From an uncultured Collinsella sp. (GTDB lineage Bacteria; Actinomycetota; Coriobacteriia; Coriobacteriales; Coriobacteriaceae): DNA of 38,209 nt. The position numbers and the translations under genes were made by a program. Each line of letters begins with the position of its first letter. The first letter of the stretch is position 1. The DNA is taken from the NCBI GenBank assembly GCA_900548815.1, contig URLR01000012.1, forward strand, positions 1-38,209, written 5' to 3'. The notes under the pieces were generated by a model. That model saw nothing but the letters and a program-made list of their open reading frames with translations, did no database searches and was not told the DNA's origin. This document shows positions 23,045 through 31,113 of this stretch, piece after piece.

Positions 23045-24130
23045 TTACGCAAACAGGCCGTAGATGCTGATGTTGGCCTTGGCGTAGAGGCCGTTAGCAT
23101 ACTCGGTCCACTTGGAGCTGGCGCTCGAAGCCTGCGAGGAATACTGCTGATAAGCAGTATAGTAGGCGGTCATGGCCTGCTTGTAGGTGGCGCTATCGGT
23201 CGTAAAGGCATCATCGGCAAAGGCCTTGGCATAGGTACTGTCGGCATCCTTCCAAGTGCCCTTTGAGCTATCCCACTCATCGCCGGCAAGGTTAATGATG
23301 TAGTCGGCGTAGTCCTTGCTCGCGGTCTCCTCGTTGCCGTCAGCAGGCTCGGTCGGGGCGGTCGGCATGCTTGCGGAGCTATCGCCCACCTTCTTCTTGT
23401 AGAGCTTCTGCAGCGTCGCGGACTGGCGGACGATCTGCTTGGCCTGGTCCTTGGACACGCCGTACTGCGTGGCCATGGTCTTGTAGTCGGAGGTGCCGAT
23501 GGAATCCTCGGCGTACTGCTTCATTTCCTTGGAAGAGACGGTAATGCCCTCGTCCTCGGCAGCGTCCAGCAGAATCTGGTTGCGCACGTAGGACAGGATA
23601 ACGTCGGCAGACGGAGCGGTGTAGTTGCCGTCGTCGTCCTTGACGGTATCGAGACTGTACTGGCTCTCGATGGCCTCACGCGCGGTGATGTCGCTCTTCT
23701 TGCCGTTGTAGCTATAGCTTGCCACGGTCGAATCGAGCTGGTCCTCGGACAGGGTCGCCGAGCCGACGCCTTTGCCGCCAAAACCACCGTTGCCGATAAA
23801 GAAGCCGACCACGGCAGCGATCACGACGGCGACCACAAAGGCGGCAATCATCGTCTTCTTGTGCTTGCAAGCGTGGTCGTCCACGTCGGAGCCGTTGTCC
23901 TCATCCTGCTCCTCGGGCATGAGGTTCTCGTCGGCGGCGTCCGCGGCGATCTTTGCCTCCAGGCGAGCGTCCTCCTCCTCGGCGGTCGTGCCGGCGGCAA
24001 TATGTTCGGCAGACGTGCCGGCGACCAGGTCAATCTTTTCGTCCTCATCACCGTCGGGGCCTTCGCCGCGCTCGATGATCTGGAGGCCGTCAATCTCGTC
24101 CTTCTCGTCCTTCTTTTGAATCAGACCCAT
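23045..24130 (-). CDS. SurA_N-like single-pass membrane protein
   Basis: This 361-aa protein has a strongly acidic cytoplasmic N-terminus (about residues 1-88), one membrane segment (about 93-113) and an extracytoplasmic domain. The latter has helical segments like SurA/PrsA N-terminal chaperone regions (YVRNQILLDAAEDEGITVSSKEM, shown here only by its start and end around 178-200, then YGVSKDQAKQIVRQSATLQ). No parvulin PPIase domain is evident. The C-terminus is Tyr/Ser/Ala-rich. AAGGAG precedes the ATG. It may be an extracytoplasmic chaperone-like protein; the function is not established. Confidence 0.75.
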   Translation of the reverse strand: MGLIQKKDEKDEIDGLQIIERGEGPDGDEDEKIDLVAGTSAEHIAAGTTAEEEDARLEAKIAADAADENLMPEEQDEDNGSDVDDHACKHKKTMIAAFVVAVVIAAVVGFFIGNGGFGGKGVGSATLSEDQLDSTVASYSYNGKKSDITAREAIESQYSLDTVKDDDGNYTAPSADVILSYVRNQILLDAAEDEGITVSSKEMKQYAEDSIGTSDYKTMATQYGVSKDQAKQIVRQSATLQKLYKKKVGDSSASMPTAPTEPADGNEETASKDYADYIINLAGDEWDSSKGTWKDADSTYAKAFADDAFTTDSATYKQAMTAYYTAYQQYSSQASSASSKWTEYANGLYAKANISIYGLFA

Positions 24131-24169
24131 ATCAGTTACTCCTTGTTAGGAAACATAGTCCCCAATAGA

Positions 24170-24196
24170 ATACGCCCGGCAGAGCGCCGGGCGTAT
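24170..24196 (-). terminator. Hairpin downstream of IDH operon
   Basis: ATACGCCCGGC (24170-24180) pairs perfectly with GCCGGGCGTAT (24186-24196) around a 5-nt loop. On the minus strand the following bases are TCTATT, a weak T-run, so it is a probable terminator for the operon ending at 24257. Confidence 0.75.
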
Positions 24197-24256
24197 TGAT
24201 TCTTAGGTTATACGCAAACACTTAAGTACTATTTAGGCGTTTGCAGCGTGCATACC

Positions 24257-25342
24257 TTAGACCAGGTGCGCGATAACGGCATCGGCAAAGGCCTGCGTGC
24301 CCACAGCGCCCTCAACGGAGCCGGTCTGGGCACGACGCACGTCACCGGTAACCTGCTCGCCCTCGTCGAGCGTGGCAGATACGGCGGCACGAATGCGATT
24401 GGCGGCATCGTTCTCGCCCAGGTGATCGAGCATCATCGCAGCAGAGAGGATCTCGGCCGTGGGGTTGGCGATATCCTTGCCCGCGATATCGGGCGCGGAG
24501 CCGTGCGTAGCCTCAAAGATGGCGCAGTCGGCACCGATGTTGGAGCCGGGGGCCATACCCAAGCCGCCCACCAGGCCGGCGCACAGGTCACTCACGATGT
24601 CACCGTACAGGTTGGGCAGCACTAGAACATCGAAGTCGTTGGGGTTCTGGACCAGGCCCATGCAGGTGGCGTCGACGATCTTGTCGTTGAACTCGATATC
24701 GGGATAGTTGGCGGCCACCTCGCGCGCCACGCGCAGGAACAGGCCGTCGGTCGCCTTCATGATGTTGGCCTTGTGCACGGCCGTCACCTTTTTGCGGCCG
24801 CAGCGGCGGGCATACTCAAAGGCATACTCCACAATGCGGCGGCTCTTGGCGATAGAGATCGGCTTGATCGAAATCGCGGAATCCGCGGCGAAGGTCTTCT
24901 GGCCCGAGCGCTCGACGAGCTGCGAGAGCTCCTCGACCTCGGCAGCGCCCTCATCGAACTCGATGCCGGCGTAGAGGTCCTCGGTGTTCTCGCGCACGAT
25001 AACCAGGTCGACGTCGCGAAAACGAGAGCCGTCGCCCGGCTGCGACAGGCAAGGGCGCACGCAGGCGTAGAGGTCAAAATGCTTGCGCAGAGCCACGTTG
25101 ACGCTGCGGAAACCCGTGCCGACCGGCGTGGTGATGGGACCCTTGATGGCAACCTTGGTCTCGGCGACCGCATCGAGCACGTGCTGGGGCAGCGGCGTGC
25201 TAAACTCGTCCATGACGCCGGCACCGGCCTCCTGGACGTTCCAGTTGATCTGGACACCAGTGGCCTCGACCACGCGGCGCATGGCCTGCGTAATCTCGGG
25301 ACCGATACCGTCACCGGGAATCAGGACTACATCGTGCGCCAT
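24257..25342 (-). CDS. NAD-dependent isocitrate dehydrogenase family enzyme
   Basis: This 361-aa beta-decarboxylating dehydrogenase begins with IPGDGIGPE and carries SVNVALRKHFDLYACVRP (about 97-114), where the Ser/Asn/Arg residues match isocitrate rather than isopropylmalate dehydrogenases. It also has the catalytic Lys/Tyr region (AVHKANIMK near 190), the Asp metal ligands around PNLYGDIVSDL, and HGSAPDIAGKDIANPTA, an NAD-type cofactor loop. It would oxidise isocitrate to 2-oxoglutarate; homoisocitrate or tartrate-like substrates cannot be excluded. GAGGAG lies in the end of the upstream HEAT gene (6-bp gap), so it is the last gene of a four-gene operon. Confidence 0.87.
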   Translation of the reverse strand: MAHDVVLIPGDGIGPEITQAMRRVVEATGVQINWNVQEAGAGVMDEFSTPLPQHVLDAVAETKVAIKGPITTPVGTGFRSVNVALRKHFDLYACVRPCLSQPGDGSRFRDVDLVIVRENTEDLYAGIEFDEGAAEVEELSQLVERSGQKTFAADSAISIKPISIAKSRRIVEYAFEYARRCGRKKVTAVHKANIMKATDGLFLRVAREVAANYPDIEFNDKIVDATCMGLVQNPNDFDVLVLPNLYGDIVSDLCAGLVGGLGMAPGSNIGADCAIFEATHGSAPDIAGKDIANPTAEILSAAMMLDHLGENDAANRIRAAVSATLDEGEQVTGDVRRAQTGSVEGAVGTQAFADAVIAHLV

Positions 25343-25348
25343 AATCTG

Positions 25349-26047
25349 TTACTCCTCGTCTTCGGCGTCGTCAGATTTTTTAACGCTAGCACGCTTCTTC
25401 TTTTTGGAGAGATCCAGGCCAAAACGTTTAACAAGCATTTCGCAAATCTCGCTCGAACGGGCCTTGAGATAGCTGCCCTTACCGTTCTCGGCGTCGAACT
25501 TAAGGCGCAGCGCGAGCTTCTCGGCGACCTCGGCGTCAATCTCGCCCTGGCCAAACTCGTACAGGCAACCGAGCATATCGCGATACTCGAGGTCGCCGTG
25601 GTAGCACTGGATGGCCTCGTCCAGGATGGGCCAAGCCTCGCGCGAACGCTCGACGCTCGTGGCACCCCACACGCACAGCAGGCGGAAGGCGGCATAGCGC
25701 AGCGTGGAGGAGATCTCGTCGAACAGCGCAGTCTCGGCGCCCTCAAAGGCATCGCCCAGCTGCTCGGGGCAGGTGGTGGCGAGCGCCGTCAGGGCATCGA
25801 GGGCCTCCCAGCGGGTCTGAGCCTCGGGGCGGTCGAGCGCCTCGATCAGCGCGGGCACGCAGGGCACGACGCGCTGCGGATCGCGCTCGGCCAGCAGATG
25901 CAGCACGCGGGCGGCAAACTGGCGGATGCGGCGCGTGGGGCAGCCGAGCTCCTTGACCAGGCGGTCGACGGCGTTCTCGTTCTCCTCTGCCAGCTGAAGC
26001 TGTGCCAGCTCCTCGTCGGTGAGCTGTTCGTCTTTGTTTTCTGCCAT
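25349..26047 (-). CDS. HEAT-repeat-like helical protein
   Basis: This 232-aa protein is acidic at the N-terminus. A central set of helical repeats follows (about residues 25-190; for example RRIRQFAARVLHLLAERDP and TRWEALDALTALATTCPE), resembling HEAT/PBS repeats, and the tail is Lys-rich (KKKKRASVKK). No catalytic motif is seen. AGAGG precedes the ATG. It is tightly packed between the IDH gene (6 bp) and the small membrane protein gene (12 bp), so a scaffolding role in that operon is possible but unproven. Confidence 0.75.
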   Translation of the reverse strand: MAENKDEQLTDEELAQLQLAEENENAVDRLVKELGCPTRRIRQFAARVLHLLAERDPQRVVPCVPALIEALDRPEAQTRWEALDALTALATTCPEQLGDAFEGAETALFDEISSTLRYAAFRLLCVWGATSVERSREAWPILDEAIQCYHGDLEYRDMLGCLYEFGQGEIDAEVAEKLALRLKFDAENGKGSYLKARSSEICEMLVKRFGLDLSKKKKRASVKKSDDAEDEE

Positions 26048-26059
26048 AGTTACCTCTTC

Positions 26060-26488
26060 TTATTTCTTAGCGTGCTTGCCAGCACCCTTGCTGTCATCGG
26101 TGACCGAGATGAGCTGTCGGTCGGCTGCACCATTGCGACGCGCACGGCGACGCTCCTCGGCGTCGCCCGCGTCGGCGGCGGCGCGGTGAGCCTTGTTGAC
26201 GTTAAAGACCTCGTCGTGCTTGCGCCACGGACCGACGGACTCGCCAAAGCTCATCTTAAGGCCGGCGATAAAGCCGCCGAGCCAGCCAATCGGCGCAAAC
26301 TGCACCAGCGGGAACAGCGAAAACACCCAGGTTAGCAGGATGACTGCCGCCGCACCCGCAAAGTTAGCGATCCAGTAGTCGCGCTTGGTGATCACGCGCT
26401 TTTCGCACGCCCACTGGCCGCACAAAAAGCCAATGTAGATCGCAAAGAGAAAGAGCACCAACGCTAGCACCACGAACGTCCAGCTCAT
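26060..26488 (-). CDS. Small two-segment membrane protein
   Basis: This 142-aa protein is of unrecognised family. It has an N-terminal membrane segment (residues about 3-22), a second hydrophobic stretch (about 42-75) and a hydrophilic basic C-terminus (RRRARRNG, ending GKHAKK). I chose the ATG at 26488 because GGAGTAG lies upstream and the longer frame adds 12 Arg/Pro-rich residues. It follows the hydroxyacid dehydrogenase gene by 5 bp. The function is unknown. Confidence 0.78.
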   Translation of the reverse strand: MSWTFVVLALVLFLFAIYIGFLCGQWACEKRVITKRDYWIANFAGAAAVILLTWVFSLFPLVQFAPIGWLGGFIAGLKMSFGESVGPWRKHDEVFNVNKAHRAAADAGDAEERRRARRNGAADRQLISVTDDSKGAGKHAKK

Positions 26489-26493
26489 GGGCG

Positions 26494-27573
26494 CTACTCC
26501 CCGTGATGGTGGCCGCAGCAGCACTCGTGGCCGTCGTCATGGCCGTGGCCGCCGCAGCACTCGTGGTCCTCGCCGTGATGGTGGCCGCAACCGCACTCAT
26601 GGTCGTCGCCGTGCTCGCCGCAACCGCAGCCGTCCTCGTGAGCACCGTGCTCTTCGGGACGATACTGCGACCAGTCCAGACCGGCGGCGATGGCGTCGGC
26701 CTCCTCCTTGTAGAGGACCGTGATGGCCTGGGTGCCCAGCTTGGCGCCACCGATGGCGTCAAGCATGTCGTAGAGCGTAAAGGCGACGTCGGCGCCGGGT
26801 AGCGCAAGCTCGCGGTCGTCAGCATAGGCGAGCGCCAAGCGCAGGTCCTTAATGAAGTGCTCGACCATAAAGCCGGGCTTGTAGTCGCCGTCGAGCGCCT
26901 TGGGAGCCAGGCTCTCCATGGCGCCGGACTTGCCGGTACCGCCCAGGATCATCTGGCGGGTCTTCTCCAGGTCAAGGCCGCTCAGCTCGGCAAATGCCAT
27001 GGCGTCTGCCATGCCGACCATGCAGGCGCCCAGTGACACCTGGTTGGCGAGCTTGGCAGCCTGGCCCTTGCCGGCGCCGTCGAAGCAGCAGATGTTGGCC
27101 GCGAAGGTGGCAAGGATGTCGCGGACCGGCGCGATGTCGTTCTCGGTGGCGCCCACGATAGCCGTAAGCGTGCCGGCGATAGCACCCGACTCGCCACCGG
27201 TGACGGGGCAGTCAAACGCCATGCGGCCGGAAACCTGGGCGGCCTCGGCAATGTCGCGCGCCAGCTCGGGCGAGCTCGTGGTGAGGTCGATCAGGACCGC
27301 GCCGGGCTTAGTGCACGCGAGCAGACCGTCGCCCGCCAGGTAGAGCTCCTCGACCTCGGAGGGATAACCCACCATGGTAAAGATGACGTCGGCGTTCGCC
27401 GCGGCATCTGCCGGCGTATCGGCCCAGACGGCACCGCGCTCAACGAGCGCTGCAGCCTTGGACTTGGTGCGGTTGTTGACCGTGACGGGATAGCCAGCGT
27501 CCAGAATGTGGCCGGCGATGGGGGCACCCATAATTCCGGTGCCGATAAATGCGACAGAGAGCTTGTTTGCCAT
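26494..27573 (-). CDS. Beta-hydroxyacid dehydrogenase with His/Cys-rich tail
   Basis: This NAD(P)-dependent oxidoreductase of the 3-hydroxyisobutyrate dehydrogenase / tartronate semialdehyde reductase family is 359 aa; typical members are about 290-300. It has the Rossmann motif FIGTGIMGAPIAG (about 9-21), DCPVTGGESGA (about 120-130) and the catalytic-Lys motif GKGQAAKLANQ (about 168-178). After residue about 305 comes a tail of roughly 53 residues with 14 His and 9 Cys, in repeated units such as CGCGHHHGEDHECC and CCCGHHHGE. Such tails bind Ni, Zn or Co in other proteins; the metal here is unknown. AAAGG precedes the ATG. It is the first gene of the four-gene operon. Confidence 0.9.
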   Translation of the reverse strand: MANKLSVAFIGTGIMGAPIAGHILDAGYPVTVNNRTKSKAAALVERGAVWADTPADAAANADVIFTMVGYPSEVEELYLAGDGLLACTKPGAVLIDLTTSSPELARDIAEAAQVSGRMAFDCPVTGGESGAIAGTLTAIVGATENDIAPVRDILATFAANICCFDGAGKGQAAKLANQVSLGACMVGMADAMAFAELSGLDLEKTRQMILGGTGKSGAMESLAPKALDGDYKPGFMVEHFIKDLRLALAYADDRELALPGADVAFTLYDMLDAIGGAKLGTQAITVLYKEEADAIAAGLDWSQYRPEEHGAHEDGCGCGEHGDDHECGCGHHHGEDHECCGGHGHDDGHECCCGHHHGE

Positions 27574-27671
27574 GAAACCTTTCCTTTTAGGTTGGGTGTT
27601 ATTACCAGGTTGAATACTCGGTGCCAGCGTTTGGGCTGTGAGTCGAGGGCGATTACGGACGCAGCGCTTGC

Positions 27672-28625
27672 CTACTGACCGCGCACGCGGCGGGCGATGC
27701 GGTCGGAAAGCGACGCCTTGTCGGCGCGGTTCTTACCCCAAAACGCGCAGGCCACCATGCCGGGGCCCACGTGCGAGCCAATGGTGGGACCCACGGAGCT
27801 GCGAACGATCGTGACGTCGGCGCAGCCCTCCTCCTTGCGGATGGCAGCTTCGAGCCAGTCGCCGTCCTTTTCGGCATCAGCCGTCATGATGGCGATGGGC
27901 ATGGTGCGGTCGGGCACGTAGTTCTCGCGGAACGACTTGAGAATGGACTTGAGCGCCTTCTTGCGGCCGCGGTTGACACCGATCAGCGACAGCGAGCCGG
28001 CAAGGTCGTAGGAGAGCTCGGGCTTGACATCAAGCTTTGCCGTGAGCTGCGCCGCCGCGGGCGGAATGCGGCCGCCGGCAGCCAGTGCGTCGAAGCTCTC
28101 GAGCGTAAAGTAGCCGTGGACGTAGGTCTTTGCCTCGTTTGCCCAATCGACCAGCTGCTTGGCGGTCAGTCCCGCCGAACGCTGGCGCACGGCCTCGAGC
28201 GCCAAGAGCGCGCCGGTCGCGCAGGGCAGAGCGTTGTCGACCACGTACAGCTCAAAATCGGGATACTCGGCACGCACGGCGTCCGCCGCCTGGCACGCGG
28301 AGTTGTAGCTCGACGACAGCGCCGAGGTAAAGCACAGGTAGACCGTGGGCGTGCCCTCTTTGGCGCACTCGGTAAAGAACTCGATATAGCGACCGAGCGA
28401 CACAGCCGAGGTGGACACGCGGGCACCGGCGCGCATGCGATCGTAGAACTCCTTGGGTGTGATGCTCGACCAGATGTCATCCGTGCGCTCCTCGCCATCG
28501 ATAATGAAGGGGAAACCCAGGATATCGACATCAAGGTTCGCGGCGACCTCGGGGCTAAAGTCGCAGCAGGTATCGACGACGATGCGGCAACGGTCCGAAT
28601 GACCGGCGGATGCGACCTTGTCCAT
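27672..28625 (-). CDS. DegV family fatty-acid-binding protein
   Basis: This 317-aa protein is of the DegV/FakB type, which bind fatty acids and present them to a fatty acid kinase. Motifs are VVDTCCDFSPEVA (about 16-28), TSAVSLG (the TSQPS-like loop, about 72-78), FTSALSSSYNSA (about 99-110) and the C-terminal VGPTIGSHVGPG (about 281-292), all typical. AAGGAG lies 8 nt before the ATG at 28625. It follows hpf after a terminator, so it is probably transcribed separately. The lipid ligand is inferred from the family. Confidence 0.92.
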   Translation of the reverse strand: MDKVASAGHSDRCRIVVDTCCDFSPEVAANLDVDILGFPFIIDGEERTDDIWSSITPKEFYDRMRAGARVSTSAVSLGRYIEFFTECAKEGTPTVYLCFTSALSSSYNSACQAADAVRAEYPDFELYVVDNALPCATGALLALEAVRQRSAGLTAKQLVDWANEAKTYVHGYFTLESFDALAAGGRIPPAAAQLTAKLDVKPELSYDLAGSLSLIGVNRGRKKALKSILKSFRENYVPDRTMPIAIMTADAEKDGDWLEAAIRKEEGCADVTIVRSSVGPTIGSHVGPGMVACAFWGKNRADKASLSDRIARRVRGQ

Positions 28626-28643
28626 CAAAGCGACTCCTTACGT

Positions 28644-28675
28644 AAAAAGGCGGCCACCCGCATGGGATGGCCGCC
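28644..28675 (-). terminator. Terminator of hpf (minus strand)
   Basis: On the minus strand GGCGGCCA pairs with TGGCCGCC (28649-28656 with 28668-28675), followed by TTTTT at 28648-28644. Confidence 0.9.
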
Positions 28676-28704
28676 AACCGTTAACTCATGCAAGTTAACG
28701 TATT

Positions 28705-29289
28705 TTACTCGTCAAGTGTTTCGATACGGGGCTTGATGATGCCATATCCACCATTCTTACGGTGATACACCACATTGATGAGACCGGTCGTCGCGTTCTC
28801 GAACACGTAGAAGTCGTGGCCCAGCAGATCGGTCTGCACCAGCGCCTGCTCCTCAGTCATCGGGGTGACGTCGATGACCTTCTCGCGGACGAGCAGGTCG
28901 TCCTCCTCCTCGGGCAGCAGCAGGTCGGCCAGATCCTCGACGCGCTCGACCGGCACGACATCCGCGGCGCTGGCACCGCCCTGGCGGTTGTCCACGACCT
29001 TGGTCTTGAACTTGCGCAGCTGGCGGGTGACCTTATCGGCGGAGAGGTCGATGGCGGCGTACATATCTGCACCGTGCTCGGCAACGCGAATCACCGAACC
29101 GCGGGCACGAACCGTGACCTCGACGATTGCCGGGTTGGGGTTCGAGGGGTTCTTCTCATAGCGAAGTACAACGTCGACCGTCATGGGCTCGATATCGAAA
29201 ACCTTGAGCGCCTCGCCGATCTTCTCATCCACATGCGCACGCAGAGCATCGGTTACCGTCGTCTTGCGTCCAGAAACCTTGATATCCAT
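28705..29289 (-). CDS. hpf: Ribosome hibernation promoting factor, long form
   Basis: It binds the 30S subunit in slow growth and promotes 100S ribosome dimers. The 194-aa length fits the long HPF of Gram-positive and actinobacterial lineages. The N-terminal RaiA/S30EA domain is at about residues 1-105 (MDIKVSGRKTTVT to the DKVTRQLRKFKTK helix). An acidic linker follows, and the C-terminal dimerisation domain at about 138-194 has GHDFYVFENATTGLINVVY. I chose the ATG at 29289 because GGAG lies upstream and the family begins there. It lies downstream of the candidate raiA-motif RNA (30640-30957). Confidence 0.95.
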   Translation of the reverse strand: MDIKVSGRKTTVTDALRAHVDEKIGEALKVFDIEPMTVDVVLRYEKNPSNPNPAIVEVTVRARGSVIRVAEHGADMYAAIDLSADKVTRQLRKFKTKVVDNRQGGASAADVVPVERVEDLADLLLPEEEDDLLVREKVIDVTPMTEEQALVQTDLLGHDFYVFENATTGLINVVYHRKNGGYGIIKPRIETLDE

Positions 29290-29606
29290 ACGTGGCTCCA
29301 ATCTGCCTCGGGGACTTACTGTACTGGCTATGTACCCATTGCCGTGCATTTAATCACGCGGATTCCTAAAGACCCGAATAACGATTGCTTGATACCGCAT
29401 ACCGAAGTCTCGTACTTTTCCATGGCAAAGTGCGCTATAGGAGGGCAACGGCGACTTTGGTTTTGCATCTAAAAAATGTCTTTGACCTGCTGGTTTTACG
29501 GAAACGAAAAAGCCGGGCTCCCCTGTTGGGAAAGCCCGGCAATGCGTGTTGAAACCGTGAAGAGGCGTCTCTCTTAGCGCATAGGAGACACCACCCCTAG
29601 CAATAA
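29290..29606. other. Gene-free stretch upstream of hpf
   Basis: It holds the terminator of the lipoprotein gene (29506-29540) and presumably the hpf promoter. I could not assign a promoter with confidence, and no gene is supported. Confidence 0.5.
29506..29540 (-). terminator. Terminator of solute-binding lipoprotein gene
   Basis: On the minus strand GCCGGGCTTTCCC and its partner GGGAGCCCGGC form a hairpin (29512-29519 with 29533-29540 as the core), followed by TTTTTCGTTT. Confidence 0.9.
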
Positions 29607-30614
29607 CTAGCTATTGAGCTTGTTAATGTCGTCGTCGGTGATGGTGCCTTCCTGACTGGACGATTTGCTCTCGGAGGATGCGGTCTCATTGTTGGAATCG
29701 GAGGATTCATCGCCGGAGGACATGGTCTCACCGGACTCAGAGTCGCCCGACTGCACGTTAACGCCCGAAACCGTCTTAGTGGCGAGGTCGTAGGGCATTG
29801 TGCCATACCAGACAGAGTGGACCGCCTCGAGCGTGCCGTCGGCCGTAATACCGTCGAGGGCATCGCTCACGGCACGGCACAGTTCGTCATTGGACGAGAG
29901 GCCCGCAACACCAAGCGTCGAGGGCGCCTCGAGCGCACCGACATAGGAGACCTCGCTCATCAGGCGTGCAAGGTAGCCGCCGGCCGTGGAGTCGCAGATC
30001 ACATAGTCGACCTCGCCGGACTCGAGCGCCTCAAAGCACTCGTTGATGTTGGAGTAGGTCTTTTGGTTGGCGGTAATGCTCTGCTTGGCAAGCGCCTCCT
30101 GCGAGGCCGAGGACATCTGGACACCCAGGGTAGACGTGTTAAGGGTATCGGTGGAAACGCTTAGCGACCCACCATCGCTGGTTTTACCGAACACAGAAGC
30201 GGCATCGTACAGGCAGGTGCCGAGCGAGCTAACGTCCCCGTCTGTGGAGCTGATCTCGCCGATAAAGATATCAGCCTTTTTGTCGCCGAGCGCGGAACCT
30301 GCCGAGGACGCATCGACAAAGGCGACCTTAAGGCCCATGCGGATTGCGAGGGCGCGGGCGGCGTCAACCGCATATCCCGTGAGCTCGCCGTCGGCGCCTT
30401 GCATGGCCTGCGGCGCATCGGAAGTATCGAGGGCGACCGTCAGGGTTCCGGGAGTGACCAGGGCATCGTCCGACACCGCCGGCGTGACGGTCTCGTACTC
30501 GATCTGGTCGATCGTGGGAGTCGTGAACGTAGACAGCGGGTTGAACGCGCATCCGCTCAGGCCCAAAACGGCAATGACCGCTGCGGTCCCAGCACCTAAC
30601 CGAGCCGCGTGCAT
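29607..30614 (-). CDS. Family 3 solute-binding lipoprotein
   Basis: This 335-aa extracytoplasmic receptor is of the polar amino acid ABC transporter type. The N-terminus is a lipoprotein signal (AAVIAVLGLSGCAF, lipobox Cys at about residue 22). The SBP_bac_3 domain then runs from TLTVALDTSDAP through LTGYAVDAARALAIRMGL and GEVDYVICDSTAGGYLA to about residue 275. The tail is Ser/Glu/Asp-rich and disordered. I chose the ATG at 30614 since GAGGGG lies 6-7 nt before it; an ATG at 30632 is also possible. The frame stays open to 31130 but that part lacks family features. No permease or ATPase gene is adjacent, so it may be an orphan receptor. Confidence 0.88.
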   Translation of the reverse strand: MHAARLGAGTAAVIAVLGLSGCAFNPLSTFTTPTIDQIEYETVTPAVSDDALVTPGTLTVALDTSDAPQAMQGADGELTGYAVDAARALAIRMGLKVAFVDASSAGSALGDKKADIFIGEISSTDGDVSSLGTCLYDAASVFGKTSDGGSLSVSTDTLNTSTLGVQMSSASQEALAKQSITANQKTYSNINECFEALESGEVDYVICDSTAGGYLARLMSEVSYVGALEAPSTLGVAGLSSNDELCRAVSDALDGITADGTLEAVHSVWYGTMPYDLATKTVSGVNVQSGDSESGETMSSGDESSDSNNETASSESKSSSQEGTITDDDINKLNS

Positions 30615-30639
30615 CAAGCTGCCCCTCACCATGTCCACT

Positions 30640-30957
30640 ACCCTGCCTTCTGTGTCGTATACGATCCGTGCGTTGCGCGGAATATCAGATTGTTCCGACC
30701 AGCTGACCTGGTATTTGACCCCACACTTGCGCACCGGGGTGTTTGCTCGGGAGGCCGCAGCCACCTTCACGACTGACCCGCTCGCCCGCGAGGCGGTATT
30801 GCCCCAAAGAAAGTAGAACGGACGGTGCGGCTTACATCTAGGACGCGCCATGATCGCGCCGCGCGCACGCGGTCGCTTACGTGGATCCCTTTGACCGCGT
30901 CTGTCTTGGACTAGGACGGGCATTTCGTCCGTCCGCAACCACAGCCTGGTAGGAACG
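30640..30957 (-). ncRNA. Candidate raiA-motif structured RNA
   Basis: A strong minus-strand promoter (-35 TTAAAC 30992-30987, 17-bp spacer, -10 TATAAT 30969-30964) starts a roughly 320-nt region rich in short helices before the lipoprotein ATG. Helices include GGACGG/CCGTCC (30914-30934), ACGCGGTC/GACCGCGT (30900-30893 with 30874-30867), CTCG/CGAG (30781-30792), ACCCC/GGGGT (30740-30718), ACCAG/CTGGT (30712-30698) and CGGAA/TTCCG (30697-30678). raiA-motif RNAs are known in Clostridia and Coriobacteriia next to raiA (hpf) and comFC, and both genes flank this site on the same strand. Identity as raiA RNA is inferred from context; the ends are approximate. Confidence 0.5.
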
Positions 30958-30963
30958 AAGCGC

Positions 30964-30992
30964 ATTATAGCTAAGTTCAAGCTAAAGTTTAA
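30964..30992 (-). promoter_or_regulatory. Sigma-70-type promoter of the structured leader
   Basis: The -35 TTAAAC (30992-30987) and a perfect -10 TATAAT (30969-30964) are separated by exactly 17 bp. A start near 30957 is predicted. Confidence 0.8.
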
Positions 30993-31064
30993 GGTTAGGG
31001 GCGTCATTCGCATCGCGAGTACAGATTTCGCAGGTCGGAGCGGGCTATTCGTGCCCCCATGAAG

Positions 31065-31112
31065 CCCGGAGCTCCCCCACGGGGAGCTCCGGGGCACCCG
31101 TCTCAGGGTGCC
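31065..31112. other. Two strong back-to-back hairpins
   Basis: CCCGGAGCTCCCC (31065-31077), loop CAC, GGGGAGCTCCGGG (31081-31093) is a perfect 13-bp stem. It abuts GGCACCC/GGGTGCC (31093-31099 with 31106-31112). Neither has a T-run. They separate the structured leader's promoter from the MITE-like element and may act as transcription barriers for the upstream minus-strand gene. Confidence 0.6.
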
Positions 31113-31113
31113 G

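Noticed and set aside
29330..29425. A 31-codon minus-strand ORF upstream of hpf
   Set aside because: No ribosome binding site and no distinctive composition; not supported as a gene.
30690..30720. Possible signal recognition particle RNA, from ACCAGGTCAG...CGGAA
   Set aside because: The conserved GGAA tetraloop helix with AGCAG on the 3' side is missing and the pairing is different.
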